DNA of 64,000 nucleotides from Pseudarcicella hirudinis (GTDB taxonomy: Bacteria > Bacteroidota > Bacteroidia > Cytophagales > Spirosomataceae): contig NZ_FOXH01000001.1 in the NCBI RefSeq assembly GCF_900115665.1, forward strand, positions 429,777 through 493,776. The letters run 5' to 3'. A program made the position numbers and the translations under genes. Positions 1-8,967 of the stretch are shown here, piece after piece. The notes under the pieces were generated by a model that saw nothing but the letters and a program-made list of their open reading frames with translations, did no database searches and was not told the DNA's origin. Numbering within the stretch: position 1 is the stretch's first letter; every line of letters starts with the position of its first letter.

Positions 1-698
1 CACATAACCACGACAAAGCCATTGATTATCTGTATTCTATTGTCAGTGAGGATTATCAATTAAGAAGTATTGATATTTTGTCATTGCATGGTTTAGTTTT
101 ACGATCAATCGAAGAAGATTTTGCAGGCCGGATCCGTAATGGGGGCGTTCGTATCTCAGGGGCAAATTTCACGCCGCCAAATGCCAGTAAGGTACCTGAT
201 TTGCTGGATGAATTAATTAACTTTATCAATATTAATCCTCTTCAACTGAATGATATAGAGTTGTCAGCTATATTTCATCATAAATTGGTTTGGATTCATC
301 CGTTTTTTGACGGGAATGGCCGTACAGTAAGATTAGCCATGAATTTATTGTTAATGCGCTGTGGTTTTCCTCCTGCTATTATCTTAAAAAATGACAGAAG
401 GAAATATTATGAAGCGCTTAATCAGGCCAATGGAGGGAACTATCAAAAGCTGATCTTGTTAATGTGTCAGTCATTAGAACGTACTTTAAACATTTACCTT
501 AATGCTTTACCGGGGAATGATAAAGAATACATAGAAATTTCAGATTTAGTACAGGAGCCTGATATGCCTTACGGTCAGGAATACATTAGTCTATTGGCTA
601 GAACCGGTAAAATTGATGCCTATAAGGAAGGCCGGAACTGGCTTACTACCAGGGAGGCTGTTGAAGATTACATCGCTGCAAGAAAGAGAAAACGCTAG
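1..698 (+). CDS. Fic family protein, 5'-truncated by window edge
   Basis: Fic-domain enzymes usually transfer AMP (or other phosphate-containing groups) from a nucleotide to a target hydroxyl. The reading frame is open from base 3, so the gene begins before the window; the in-frame TTG at 78 is not a convincing start. The Fic active-site motif HPFFDGNGRTVR is complete, with the catalytic His and the GNGR phosphate loop. The last ~50 residues (YISLLARTGKIDAYKEG, WLTTREAVEDYI) look like a MerR/excisionase-type winged-helix segment. An inhibitory alpha-helix, if present, would lie upstream and cannot be judged. No antitoxin gene follows. Target and physiological role are unknown. Confidence 0.88.
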   Translation, partial: HNHDKAIDYLYSIVSEDYQLRSIDILSLHGLVLRSIEEDFAGRIRNGGVRISGANFTPPNASKVPDLLDELINFININPLQLNDIELSAIFHHKLVWIHPFFDGNGRTVRLAMNLLLMRCGFPPAIILKNDRRKYYEALNQANGGNYQKLILLMCQSLERTLNIYLNALPGNDKEYIEISDLVQEPDMPYGQEYISLLARTGKIDAYKEGRNWLTTREAVEDYIAARKRKR

Positions 699-720
699 CT
701 TTAGTTAGCGTTTTTTGTTT
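689..720 (+). terminator. Rho-independent terminator of the Fic gene
   Basis: Arms AACGCTA (691-697) and TAGCGTT (706-712) are followed by a T-rich run. The left arm contains the stop codon of the Fic gene. Confidence 0.8.
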
Positions 721-881
721 TTAAAACTTTTGTGCATGACAAAAATTCGTACAAAATGATTTGTTTAAGATAATTTTAAGCAAAATTCATAGGGTTTCGT
801 TAATTTTGCGGGAAATTAACATTTTTAATAACCGAATATTGAAAAACGCGGCGGTAAATACGCTGGTAACTCAACAAAAGA

Positions 882-2096
882 ATGTCGAAGAAAGTATTAA
901 TCATTGGTGCAGGAGGGGTAGGAAATGTTGTTGTGAAAAAATGTGCCATGAATCCATCTGTATTTTCAGAAGTTTTATTGGCTAGCCGTACCAAGTCGAA
1001 ATGTGATGCCATCGCCAAAGAATGTGAATCGATCGGTTTGCCAACTAAAGTTCAGACGGCTCAGGTTGATGCCGATAATGTAGCTGAACTGGCAAAATTA
1101 ATCGAAAGCTTTAAACCTTTTATGGTAATCAACGTTGCGTTGCCTTATCAGGACCTTCCAATCATGGATGCTTGTTTACAAACAGGAGTTCATTATCTGG
1201 ATACTGCCAACTACGAGCCAAAAGATGAAGCTAAATTTGAATATTCCTGGCAATGGGCTTATAAAGAGCGTTTTGAAAAAGCGGGTTTAATGGCATTGCT
1301 GGGTTGTGGTTTTGATCCGGGTGTTACAGGTGTTTATACAGCTTATGCCAACAAGCATTATTTTGATGAGATGCATTATCTTGATATCATCGATTGTAAT
1401 GCAGGAGATCATGGAAAAGCTTTTGCTACTAATTTCAACCCTGAAATCAACATCAGAGAGATTACGCAGGACGGTAAATATTGGGAAAACGGAGAATGGG
1501 TGGTTATTCCTCCAATGTCAATCCATAAAGCAATTGATTATCCTAACATTGGACCAAAAGAATCATATTTGTTGTATCATGAAGAATTAGAATCTCTTAC
1601 CAAGAATTTCCCTACCTTGAAAAGAGCTCGATTCTGGATGACTTTTGGCCAGCAATATATCACTCACCTGAATGTGCTTCAAAATGTGGGAATGACCAGC
1701 ATTCAGCCAATCAGGTTCCAGGGAATTGATATTGTTCCATTGGAATTTCTGAAAGCAGTATTACCGGAACCGGGAACTCTGGGAGAAAATTACTCAGGAG
1801 AAACGTCGATCGGTTGCCAGATTAAAGGAATCAAAGATGGTGTTGAAAAAACATATTACGTTTGGAATAACTGTAAACATCAGGATTGCTGGAGAGAAGT
1901 TCAGGCGCAAGGGGTAAGTTATACAACAGGTGTTCCTGCGATGATTGGTGCAATGATGATGATCACAGGAGAATGGATGAAACCCGGTGTCTGGAATGTA
2001 GAAGAGTTTAACCCGGATCCTTTCATGGAAATGCTTAACATCCACGGACTACCTTGGAATGAGGAAGTTGACGGTGTTTTACCTCACGAATATTAG
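882..2096 (+). CDS. Carboxynorspermidine synthase (saccharopine dehydrogenase family)
   Basis: Predicted cytoplasmic NADPH-dependent reductase that condenses aspartate semialdehyde with a diamine to form carboxynorspermidine or carboxyspermidine, in the alternative bacterial polyamine route. The 404-residue protein starts with a Rossmann motif GAGGVG (residues 9-14) and continues collinearly with the saccharopine-dehydrogenase-like CANSDH family (LGCGFDPGVTGVY, DCNAGDHGKAFATNF). ATG at 882 gives a start right at the Rossmann strand. A TAATTTTG box at 801-808 fits the Bacteroidota -7 consensus, but no correctly spaced TTG was found. The partner decarboxylase lies at 6433, separated by three genes on the other strand. 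A general saccharopine dehydrogenase-like function is the alternative. Confidence 0.88.
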   Translation: MSKKVLIIGAGGVGNVVVKKCAMNPSVFSEVLLASRTKSKCDAIAKECESIGLPTKVQTAQVDADNVAELAKLIESFKPFMVINVALPYQDLPIMDACLQTGVHYLDTANYEPKDEAKFEYSWQWAYKERFEKAGLMALLGCGFDPGVTGVYTAYANKHYFDEMHYLDIIDCNAGDHGKAFATNFNPEINIREITQDGKYWENGEWVVIPPMSIHKAIDYPNIGPKESYLLYHEELESLTKNFPTLKRARFWMTFGQQYITHLNVLQNVGMTSIQPIRFQGIDIVPLEFLKAVLPEPGTLGENYSGETSIGCQIKGIKDGVEKTYYVWNNCKHQDCWREVQAQGVSYTTGVPAMIGAMMMITGEWMKPGVWNVEEFNPDPFMEMLNIHGLPWNEEVDGVLPHEY

Positions 2097-2147
2097 TATT
2101 CAGAATTAGGATTTCAAATCCTTGATTTGTTATCTGAGTTTTCCAGA

Positions 2148-2182
2148 AGCCCTCTTCCTTAAAGTTGAGGGCTTTTGTTTTT
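2148..2182 (+). terminator. Terminator of carboxynorspermidine synthase
   Basis: AGCCCTC (2148-2154) pairs with GAGGGCT (2167-2173), followed by TTTTGTTTTT. It lies between two convergent genes. Confidence 0.8.
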
Positions 2183-2205
2183 CGGATTAAGGATATAAAA
2201 GCTGT

Positions 2206-3924
2206 TTACCATCCTAAATAATATTCCTTGTTCAGCCAGTCTGGCCAGAGCAATCCGAAATAATCCTGCATAATATGCTCCGTCACGCAGAATGCGCCTT
2301 CTACCCATCCCTGCTGATCTGAATAGGCCTCTCCGCAAATGTAAATGTTATCATTCTGTGATGGTTTTCTCATAAACGGCATTACATTCCAGACATCATA
2401 TTTTGCTTTCCAGGCATGATAACCTCCGCCGTAAGGATTTCCCGACCAATCTTTGTAAGCTGAAGTATAAGGCTCAGGAATTAATTCGGGATGGCCGTGC
2501 AATTCCCGGATCTGTTTCATTGCCTCATCAACCATTTCTTTTGGGGCCTGCTTATAGGGTGCTTTTTGCAGGGATTTTAGGGTGACAAGTTTTGTGGCCC
2601 TCGGTTGGAAAAGTTTATCCGACTGTAAGGCTTTCCAGAATTGTACCGTTCTCATGTCATTATAACTGGAGAGAAACAATGAATGCTTATTTTCCGGATC
2701 GGTTCCGAAATAATAACATTGACGCATTGGTAAATCTGTAACCGAGTGTCCGGAAGTTGCACCTAAAATTTGAGGATTTGTCCACCAGGGATATTCAAAA
2801 CCCAGTAACAATTTAAAAGAAGGCTCCATAATGACAGATGGAATATTCTTTTTGAGAACAGGGTTGTTGAAAAAGAAATTGTTCTGATCGATAAGTTCCA
2901 AAGATTTACGAGGCATTGCCAGAAAGATGTGGTTGGCATAAATACTCATTGAAACCTTTGTCCTGGTATTTTCGATCGTCATTACGTATTTATACTGAGA
3001 TCCGGCTGGCGTTCTTTCAAAAGATTTCAGTTTGGTTTCCTGATAAATCACACCCCCAAGTTTAGTGAATTCTTCGGCCAGGCAATAGGCGATCTGGTCA
3101 TATCCTTCTTTAATTGTTTTATACTGAACACCTTGCTGTGCAAAATCTCCAACCATATAAGGAAAGGCTTCAGCGGCGTTCCAGTTGATGGTATTTGAAT
3201 AATATCCTCCGGCATCTGAAAGAAACTGATAAGTTTCTTCATCGGTCTGGTCTTTGATCAGATTCCAGAATCCCATATCTTTTACCAGCATTCCGTTATA
3301 TGGACCTTCAAAATTATATCTCAGAACCTTTTTGATATCATCCCATTCTCTGGCTGTATATTCAGAACCTGATTTGTCGTAACCACCGGCTTTTAAAACG
3401 TTATTGACGATCCAGTTAAAAACATAGTCAGAACTGTATCCGATAAATTGCTCTTTTACAAAATAACGTGTTTCAAAAGTAGGAGAGCCGCCGGTACTAT
3501 CGCGCCAGCTATTGTTTAAAAACCTCTGTTTTCTTAAGTAATTCAACAAATTGGCCGGATCGCCCATCGGAAATTCCACCGGGGTGATTTTTCCTTTAAA
3601 AATATCTTCAATAAGTGCTGTGACAATCTCCTGAGAGGTCATATAACGCATTCCACCCAGTTCGCCCATTACATTCATGCTATCCAATTCAATCGACTCA
3701 AGTCTTCCCCCGATTCTATTACTCATTTCAAAGACGGAGATGCTTTGAGGGGCTTGTTTTCCCTCCTGATAATCACCGGTAAGAAAACGGTAACCTGCAT
3801 ATAATCCTGATACGCCTGCACCAATTATGGCAACATCTGTGCTAAAGGGCAGTAATTGTTGTGATTTGGCTTTTTTAATTCTCATGGTTTTGGGAAAGTT
3901 TAGGAAACAGCAATCAGATGTCAT
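2206..3924 (-). CDS. FAD-dependent amine oxidase (monoamine oxidase superfamily)
   Basis: Flavoprotein oxidase or dehydrogenase of the MAO/L-amino-acid-oxidase fold, expected to oxidise an amine or amino acid. The dinucleotide motif GAGVSG (35-40) is followed by the family hallmark RIGGR, and the C-terminal FAD-binding segment CGEAYSDQQGWVEGAF sits near residue 545, so both ends of the domain are present. Length (572 aa) fits the family. Two starts are possible: ATG at 3924, or ATG at codon 14 (3885), which is closer to the fold. It lies 55 bp downstream of a sarcosine-oxidase-like gene on the same strand, probably in one transcript. Both sit between the two polyamine genes, so a polyamine substrate is conceivable but only inferred. 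Confidence 0.85.
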   Translation of the reverse strand: MTSDCCFLNFPKTMRIKKAKSQQLLPFSTDVAIIGAGVSGLYAGYRFLTGDYQEGKQAPQSISVFEMSNRIGGRLESIELDSMNVMGELGGMRYMTSQEIVTALIEDIFKGKITPVEFPMGDPANLLNYLRKQRFLNNSWRDSTGGSPTFETRYFVKEQFIGYSSDYVFNWIVNNVLKAGGYDKSGSEYTAREWDDIKKVLRYNFEGPYNGMLVKDMGFWNLIKDQTDEETYQFLSDAGGYYSNTINWNAAEAFPYMVGDFAQQGVQYKTIKEGYDQIAYCLAEEFTKLGGVIYQETKLKSFERTPAGSQYKYVMTIENTRTKVSMSIYANHIFLAMPRKSLELIDQNNFFFNNPVLKKNIPSVIMEPSFKLLLGFEYPWWTNPQILGATSGHSVTDLPMRQCYYFGTDPENKHSLFLSSYNDMRTVQFWKALQSDKLFQPRATKLVTLKSLQKAPYKQAPKEMVDEAMKQIRELHGHPELIPEPYTSAYKDWSGNPYGGGYHAWKAKYDVWNVMPFMRKPSQNDNIYICGEAYSDQQGWVEGAFCVTEHIMQDYFGLLWPDWLNKEYYLGW

Positions 3925-3979
3925 CCATTTACAGTGAATGCGAATGGTCTGGCACTATGAATGTGAATGAATTATTCTG

Positions 3980-5167
3980 TTATAAAATAGATTTAAAATA
4001 TTTATAACCCAGCTGAAATGGTTCAATGTCATAGGGCGTTGTTCCGTCCAGTGTCAGCTGAGATAAAATCTCACCGAGCAAAGGGATAAACTTTGCCGCC
4101 CAGCCTGTTGCATAGATTACAATGTCTTTATTATTCGGAACGAAATCCGGAGCAAAGTCAAGCAGTAACTCTTTGTTTTTCAGATTACTCAGGGCAATAA
4201 GACAGGTTGAAGTATAGTAAGGGGTCGGGTCTAGTCCGGTCATGTGATCTTTAACCCATTGAGCGGTATAAGCCAGTTCCTGAGGGTTTGGAATAGAGGT
4301 GCGCTGATCAGGACTTGTAAGTGGTTTAATAACAAAATCAGGTGCCACACGGATGTAACCAGGGTAGTCCCAGGTAACTTCCGGGAATCCGTAAAACTGA
4401 TTTCCGTTTTCTCCGACAGCTTCCTGAAATACAAACCAGGTAGGGTATTGAATATCAGGTTTTGTTTTTTTGAAGTAGGCCGAAGCCATTTCCCAATAGG
4501 TAACGCTTACCTTAAAATTAAGAAGATTAAGAACGTTATTGATATACGGACCGGGTGTAATTACCAGTTTCTTAGCCAAATGTGTTCCTTCCGGCGTTGT
4601 TACGTGAAAAATACCATCTATTTGATTAATCTGATAAACGGGAGAAAACTCTTTTAAGGTTACACTGGGAGACTTAAGATTTAAGTCATGAAGTGTTTCC
4701 AGCGTGGCAACCAGATCAATGCTGGCTCCGTCGGCCTGAAACAAACCTGTATAATTTGAAGGAAGATTTCTGAAATGATATTGATCCTCAACCTCTTTCG
4801 AAGTCAGGGTAGTGTATTTTACGCCAGCCGCATCCATAGCTTTCTCTGCGGCTGCGATATTCCCTTCGGTTGAATGTACATTCGGGTCTCCGAACCATAA
4901 AGTCCCGACTTTATCCATCAGAGTTTTGGGAGTATGGGTTTGTAATTCATCCCAGTAAGGTTGAGCTTCTAGCGCCATATTTACCATGTATTCATCAGGA
5001 TATGGAATACGGTATTGTCTGGAAAATCCTGCGGAACTTCCTTGCTGATTGAGAAACTTAAAACGTTCGAGAACTAAAACGGAAGCTTTTCGCTTGCCAA
5101 GCTGATAAGAAGTTGCTAAGCCCATCGGGCCGCCGCCAATGACGATTACGTCGTAGTGCGTTTTCAT
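3980..5167 (-). CDS. Monomeric sarcosine oxidase / N-methyltryptophan oxidase-like FAD oxidase
   Basis: Member of the MSOX/MTOX family of FAD oxidases that demethylate or oxidise secondary amines. The 395-residue length is typical. Visible are the Rossmann motif GGGPMG (11-16), the family segment GSSAGFSRQYR (43-53) and Cys322 in YYTSTC, which aligns with the cysteine that binds FAD covalently in MSOX (about residue 315 there). No signal peptide is seen, so it should be cytoplasmic. It is the first gene of a probable two-gene operon with the amine oxidase downstream. The true substrate (sarcosine, N-methyl amino acid, pipecolate or a polyamine) cannot be read from the sequence. Confidence 0.85.
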   Translation of the reverse strand: MKTHYDVIVIGGGPMGLATSYQLGKRKASVLVLERFKFLNQQGSSAGFSRQYRIPYPDEYMVNMALEAQPYWDELQTHTPKTLMDKVGTLWFGDPNVHSTEGNIAAAEKAMDAAGVKYTTLTSKEVEDQYHFRNLPSNYTGLFQADGASIDLVATLETLHDLNLKSPSVTLKEFSPVYQINQIDGIFHVTTPEGTHLAKKLVITPGPYINNVLNLLNFKVSVTYWEMASAYFKKTKPDIQYPTWFVFQEAVGENGNQFYGFPEVTWDYPGYIRVAPDFVIKPLTSPDQRTSIPNPQELAYTAQWVKDHMTGLDPTPYYTSTCLIALSNLKNKELLLDFAPDFVPNNKDIVIYATGWAAKFIPLLGEILSQLTLDGTTPYDIEPFQLGYKYFKSIL

Positions 5168-5358
5168 AGTTTTGTTAAGTCTGGTGTGTTAGTGATCAAG
5201 TATAAATTTTAAAAACGGGTCTAGAAGTTGTGATAAATGTAGAAAACATTATTTTAATTTACAAAAATAATACGTCGATTATTTTTTATTGAAACTATAT
5301 TTTCTTCGGGCGTTGGTTTATTTCTGCTTTAACCAGAGTTTTATTCTTCAGTATAAAG

Positions 5359-5392
5359 AAAAATCCCGGAAAGTTGCCTTCCCGGGATTTGT
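5359..5392 (-). terminator. Terminator of the membrane protein gene
   Basis: AAATCCCGGGAAGG / CTTTCCGGGATTT hairpin (minus strand) followed by TTTTTCTTT, immediately 3' of the gene ending at 5414. Confidence 0.8.
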
Positions 5393-5413
5393 TATAAAGA
5401 TCTGTAAATTCAT

Positions 5414-6214
5414 CTAGATTTCATCTTCGTCAAAATGCCTGTTCGGAGATTCGTCTGTATTTCCGATGTTATTAATCGCCGAAACAAGTTCATCATCTTC
5501 AAGTCCTGCAATATCTCTGAAGGCAGCATGCAAAGCGCAATACATCAAAGGCATGGTTACTAAGAGGCCAATAAAACAAAAGATTGTTCCCAAAAACTGA
5601 AACAGTAGAAGGCAGGTCCCGAAAACGAAGAAATAAAGCCACTTTTTTGCAATCAGTTTTCGGCTTAATTCCATTGCCGGCCAGGCCTCCATTTTGTGAA
5701 AAATAATGAATTGTGTTACAAAAAGATAGCTGACAGTCATATACACAACCCCAATAAGGAAAATCGTTATGCTAATCATGGCAGCAGTTGTAGAAAAAAT
5801 ATCTTCGTTGGCTAATACTTTCTTTACATCCAGAAAAGCGCTGACTCCGAAGAGAAAAAACAGAGGAGAAAGGAGTATCATTATGAAAACTGAATTAAAA
5901 ACAGTGGAGATCAGTAATTCTTTCCAATGATCAAACCCTCTGAAAAAATCTGATAATTCGGTGTATTTGCCATCAAACCCTTTCTGGGCGGCTATGTAAT
6001 ATCCGGCTGCAATACAAGGTGAAACAAGCAGGCTTTGAACCAAAGGACCAACAATCGGAATAATCTGAAGCATAAGGGTGATCATAAAATTTATCACCGT
6101 ATAAAAAACAAAAAGCCCCATGTTATTCTTTAAAACCAGCCATCCGTAATCGATATAATTTTTAATATGAACCTGATAATTATTGATTAAACTATCTTCT
6201 AATCTGGTTGTCAT
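5414..6214 (-). CDS. Integral membrane protein, unknown function
   Basis: Predicted multi-pass inner-membrane protein of 266 residues with about five hydrophobic segments (LFVFYTVINFMITLMLQIIP, ELLISTVFNSVFIMILL, AMISITIFLIGVVYMTV, YFFVFGTCLLLFQFLGTIF and the adjoining segment) and an acidic C-terminal tail. Internal duplication is likely: the two halves each hold a re-entrant-looking Gly/Pro segment followed by a small-residue stretch (CIAAGYY; MYCALHAAFRD). This resembles uncharacterised Bacteroidota membrane proteins of the DUF975/glycerophosphodiesterase-membrane type, but I cannot name a family. Start: ATG at 6214 (MTTRLED); the longer frame to 6394 begins at a TTG and overlaps the divergent nspC leader, so I reject that extension. 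Confidence 0.8.
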   Translation of the reverse strand: MTTRLEDSLINNYQVHIKNYIDYGWLVLKNNMGLFVFYTVINFMITLMLQIIPIVGPLVQSLLVSPCIAAGYYIAAQKGFDGKYTELSDFFRGFDHWKELLISTVFNSVFIMILLSPLFFLFGVSAFLDVKKVLANEDIFSTTAAMISITIFLIGVVYMTVSYLFVTQFIIFHKMEAWPAMELSRKLIAKKWLYFFVFGTCLLLFQFLGTIFCFIGLLVTMPLMYCALHAAFRDIAGLEDDELVSAINNIGNTDESPNRHFDEDEI

Positions 6215-6432
6215 TCTTTCCCTGGTTAGGTATGTTTCGTTAAATTTAATATTTAGTGAAACTAAATTGATTAATTTTGCCTTCAATTTAAAGTAAAAAC
6301 CGATTTTCTGCAAAGTATATTTAGACTGTTTTCTGGTGAAAAATATGTAATGTATTGATTTGCAGGGTTTTATTTTATGAACTTTCAGAAACAAAAATCC
6401 GGCAGTTCGCTGCCATTCAATTTAATAGTAAA

Positions 6433-7566
6433 ATGATAGATTTTTCGAAGATTCCTTCGCCTTGTTATGTTATTGAAGACAGACTTTTACGTAAGAATTT
6501 AGAATTGCTGAAAAAAGTCAAAGATGAAGCGGGTATAGAAATTATTTGTGCTTTAAAAGGCTTTTCAATGTATTCTACTTTTCCATTGGTAAGAGAATAC
6601 CTTTCAGGAGCTACTTCCAGCTCTTTGAATGAAGCAAGACTTTGCTTTGAAGAAATGGAGACAAAAGCGCATGTATATGCTCCGGCATATCTTGAGCGGG
6701 AATATGAGGAATTGATGAGTTATTCGAGTCATATTACTTTTAATTCTCTTAATCAATTTAACCAGTTTGGTGCAAGAGCTATTGCCAATGGTATCAGCTG
6801 CGGATTGAGAATTAACCCACAATATTCTGAGGTAGAAACGGATATGTACAATCCTTGTATCGCCGGATCACGTTTGGGAATAACCAGAAATCAGCTGGGA
6901 GACACTCTGCCCGAAGGAATTGAGGGTTTACACTCGCATACATTATGTGAGAATGACTCATATACGCTTGAGCGTACACTTAATGCGATTGAAGAACGTT
7001 TTAGTGGTTTGTTAAAACAGGCTAAATGGTTAAATCTGGGAGGGGGACACCTGATTACCAGAGCAGATTATAATCCGGAGCATTTAATCGCTTTGCTGAA
7101 GAATTTTAAAACTAAATACCCGAATTTAAAGGTAATTCTTGAGCCCGGTTCGGCAGTAGGCTGGAGAACGGGTTATCTGACTTCCACTGTACTTGATATT
7201 ATTGATTCTCAGGGAATTGATGTGGCAATCCTGGATGTTTCTTTCGCAGCACATATGCCGGATACTCTTGAAATGCCTTATAAACCTAAAATTCTCGGGG
7301 CACATCAGGAACCGGTTACCGGAAAACCTACTTATCGTTTTGGCGGGATGACATGTCTTGCGGGCGACTTCTACGGTGATTATTCCTTTGATGAACCCTT
7401 AAAAATAGGAGATAGTATCGTTTTTGATGATATGATTCACTATACCATGGTTAAAACTACCACTTTCAATGGTGTTCCTTTACCTTCCATAGGAATCTGG
7501 AGAGAAAATGAAAGCTTTGAACTGGTGAAGACTTTTGGTTACGAAACATTCAAAGATCGTTTGTAA
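6433..7566 (+). CDS. nspC: Carboxynorspermidine/carboxyspermidine decarboxylase
   Basis: PLP enzyme (fold type III, alanine-racemase-like barrel) that decarboxylates carboxynorspermidine or carboxyspermidine to the triamine. The 377-residue protein has the PLP-binding lysine in ICALKG (K42), the substrate/cofactor segments HSHTLCEN and NLGGGHLI, and a C-terminal beta domain with GDFYGDY. Start ATG 6433 (MIDFSKIPSPCYVIED) matches the family; the frame is open to 6355 but that extension is unlikely. It completes the pathway opened by the synthase at 882 although the two genes are not adjacent. It runs divergently from the membrane protein at 5414-6214. Confidence 0.93.
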   Translation: MIDFSKIPSPCYVIEDRLLRKNLELLKKVKDEAGIEIICALKGFSMYSTFPLVREYLSGATSSSLNEARLCFEEMETKAHVYAPAYLEREYEELMSYSSHITFNSLNQFNQFGARAIANGISCGLRINPQYSEVETDMYNPCIAGSRLGITRNQLGDTLPEGIEGLHSHTLCENDSYTLERTLNAIEERFSGLLKQAKWLNLGGGHLITRADYNPEHLIALLKNFKTKYPNLKVILEPGSAVGWRTGYLTSTVLDIIDSQGIDVAILDVSFAAHMPDTLEMPYKPKILGAHQEPVTGKPTYRFGGMTCLAGDFYGDYSFDEPLKIGDSIVFDDMIHYTMVKTTTFNGVPLPSIGIWRENESFELVKTFGYETFKDRL

Positions 7567-7587
7567 TATTTATACATTCTTTCAGAT

Positions 7588-7626
7588 TAAAAACCTTCCG
7601 AAAACACATCGGAAGGTTTTTTTATA
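7588..7626 (+). terminator. Terminator of nspC
   Basis: AAACCTTCCG (7591-7600) pairs with CGGAAGGTTT across an 8-9 base loop and is followed by a T-run (7617-7625). Confidence 0.85.
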
Positions 7627-7962
7627 TACAGAAGAATCATAAAAAGAAAATTCCGGCAATAAATTGGATTTTAAGTTCGAACTATTTAAGGGCGCCTGAA
7701 GATTATTTTGCTTCTGATTATCAGATATATTATAGCATTAGCTTAAAAATGACATCATAAATTGTGCGATTATAATGCATTTTGTGCGAATGGTAATTTT
7801 TGTTTTCTGGAAAAAAGCCCTAATTTTCAAAATGGAATTGTAATTAATGTTTGTTTATCAGAATTTTTTCAGGAGCCTTCGATAGTAGAAGTATTCAGAA
7901 AAACATACATTTTTCAATTCTTTAAACGATCTGTAACCCATAACTAATTAATTCATCCGCCA
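7627..7962. other. Intergenic stretch without a supported gene
   Basis: AT-rich leader region of the lipoprotein gene at 7963. A 61-codon frame at 7762-7947 begins at TTG, has no family resemblance and no visible ribosome binding site, so I treat it as non-coding. No promoter of the TTG/TAnnTTTG type was recognised. Confidence 0.5.
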
Positions 7963-8892
7963 ATGAAAATTAGATTTTTCATCCCAGCCATTTTTCTGAT
8001 GGCCTTTGTTTTTATGCAATGCCGGAAAGAAACCACTTTGCAGGAAGAAATTGTACCCAGAAGTACTGACCGTATTGAATCCGTCGATTTGTACAGAGGG
8101 ATATATCTTGACAGCCTAAAGTATATTGTAGGTGATGTTTCCAGAGAAAATGTTATGCTTCAATGGTGCCAGTCTAATAATTTCACCACAATAACCTGTT
8201 ATGATCTTTATACGCTCTTAGCTTATTCATCAGGATATTCTAAAGTTGCAGCTTTTATAAAAAAAGCCAGGACAACGTATGGCATTACCACAATTACGGC
8301 CTGCATGGCTTCATCTTCTGCTTTTTCCGGTTTGGTCGGAAATTATAATGCCAGCAGAACAGATCCTTTAGAAAAATTCAATTATTCAAATCTGGAATTA
8401 GAATGGTGGAATAATGCTTCTACGTACAAGAATTATCTGAAGCAATTAAAAGGCATTAAAAGCTGGGGAGATAGCCAGAATCCCAGAATTCCTACGGAAG
8501 AATATATAGGATGGTTTAAAAATCCCAAAGGCCAGGATTCTACTCAGGCCGCCGGATTGGTGGAAAACTCTGACCGGATTCTGGTGCATGATTATCAGGC
8601 AAATCCTTCATTTGCGTATATGAAAGACAGGATTTCATGGATCGGGAAAGCGGCAAAAGCACAGGGTAAAGTTATGCCTGTTGTGGTTATTTTCAGTGCC
8701 GAACCTGATTATTCGTTTAACTATTTTATGGTTAATTCTTTTGAACAGACTTATAACCTGATTGCAGCTCAATTTGAGGCTTCCTCATTTTCCGGCAAAG
8801 AGAATGTTCAGTTGGTGGGGTATCAGGTATTCTGTCAGTCGGATGCCAGACAATGCAGACCTTCTCCGGGCAATAATGCCATTTTACAATAA
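7963..8892 (+). CDS. Putative lipoprotein, possibly a TIM-barrel-like domain
   Basis: Not assigned to a named family. The N-terminus is a lipoprotein signal peptide: hydrophobic core FFIPAIFLMAFVF followed by FMQC with the lipidated Cys20, so the mature protein should sit in a membrane leaflet facing the periplasm or the cell surface. The body (309 aa) alternates short beta-like and helical segments (FTTITCYDLYTLL, YGITTITACMASSSAF, DRILVHDYQ, GKVMPVVVIFSAEPDYSF), the pattern expected of a beta/alpha barrel such as glycoside-hydrolase-like folds, but no catalytic motif such as DxxDxDxE is visible. Three cysteines near the C-terminus (FCQSDARQC) may form a disulfide. Monocistronic, ended by a strong hairpin. 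Confidence 0.8.
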   Translation: MKIRFFIPAIFLMAFVFMQCRKETTLQEEIVPRSTDRIESVDLYRGIYLDSLKYIVGDVSRENVMLQWCQSNNFTTITCYDLYTLLAYSSGYSKVAAFIKKARTTYGITTITACMASSSAFSGLVGNYNASRTDPLEKFNYSNLELEWWNNASTYKNYLKQLKGIKSWGDSQNPRIPTEEYIGWFKNPKGQDSTQAAGLVENSDRILVHDYQANPSFAYMKDRISWIGKAAKAQGKVMPVVVIFSAEPDYSFNYFMVNSFEQTYNLIAAQFEASSFSGKENVQLVGYQVFCQSDARQCRPSPGNNAILQ

Positions 8893-8900
8893 GAATGGAT

Positions 8901-8967
8901 AAAACATAAAACTGTCTGATTTTCGTGAACGCGCTGGCGAACTGAAAATCAGACAGTTTTATGTTTT
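8901..8967. terminator. Bidirectional terminator with a 24-bp perfect stem
   Basis: 8901-8924 and 8944-8967 are perfect inverted repeats (24 bp) around a 19-base loop. It separates two convergent genes; A- and T-rich ends suit termination from either side. The right arm includes the stop codon of the minus-strand gene. Confidence 0.85.

Noticed and set aside
761-985. 74-codon plus-strand frame before the polyamine synthase gene
   Set aside because: Overlaps the start of the synthase in another frame and has no domain or ribosome-binding signal; the synthase frame at 882 is coherent with a family.
7762-7947. 61-codon plus-strand frame upstream of the lipoprotein gene
   Set aside because: Begins at TTG in an AT-rich leader and has no recognisable feature.
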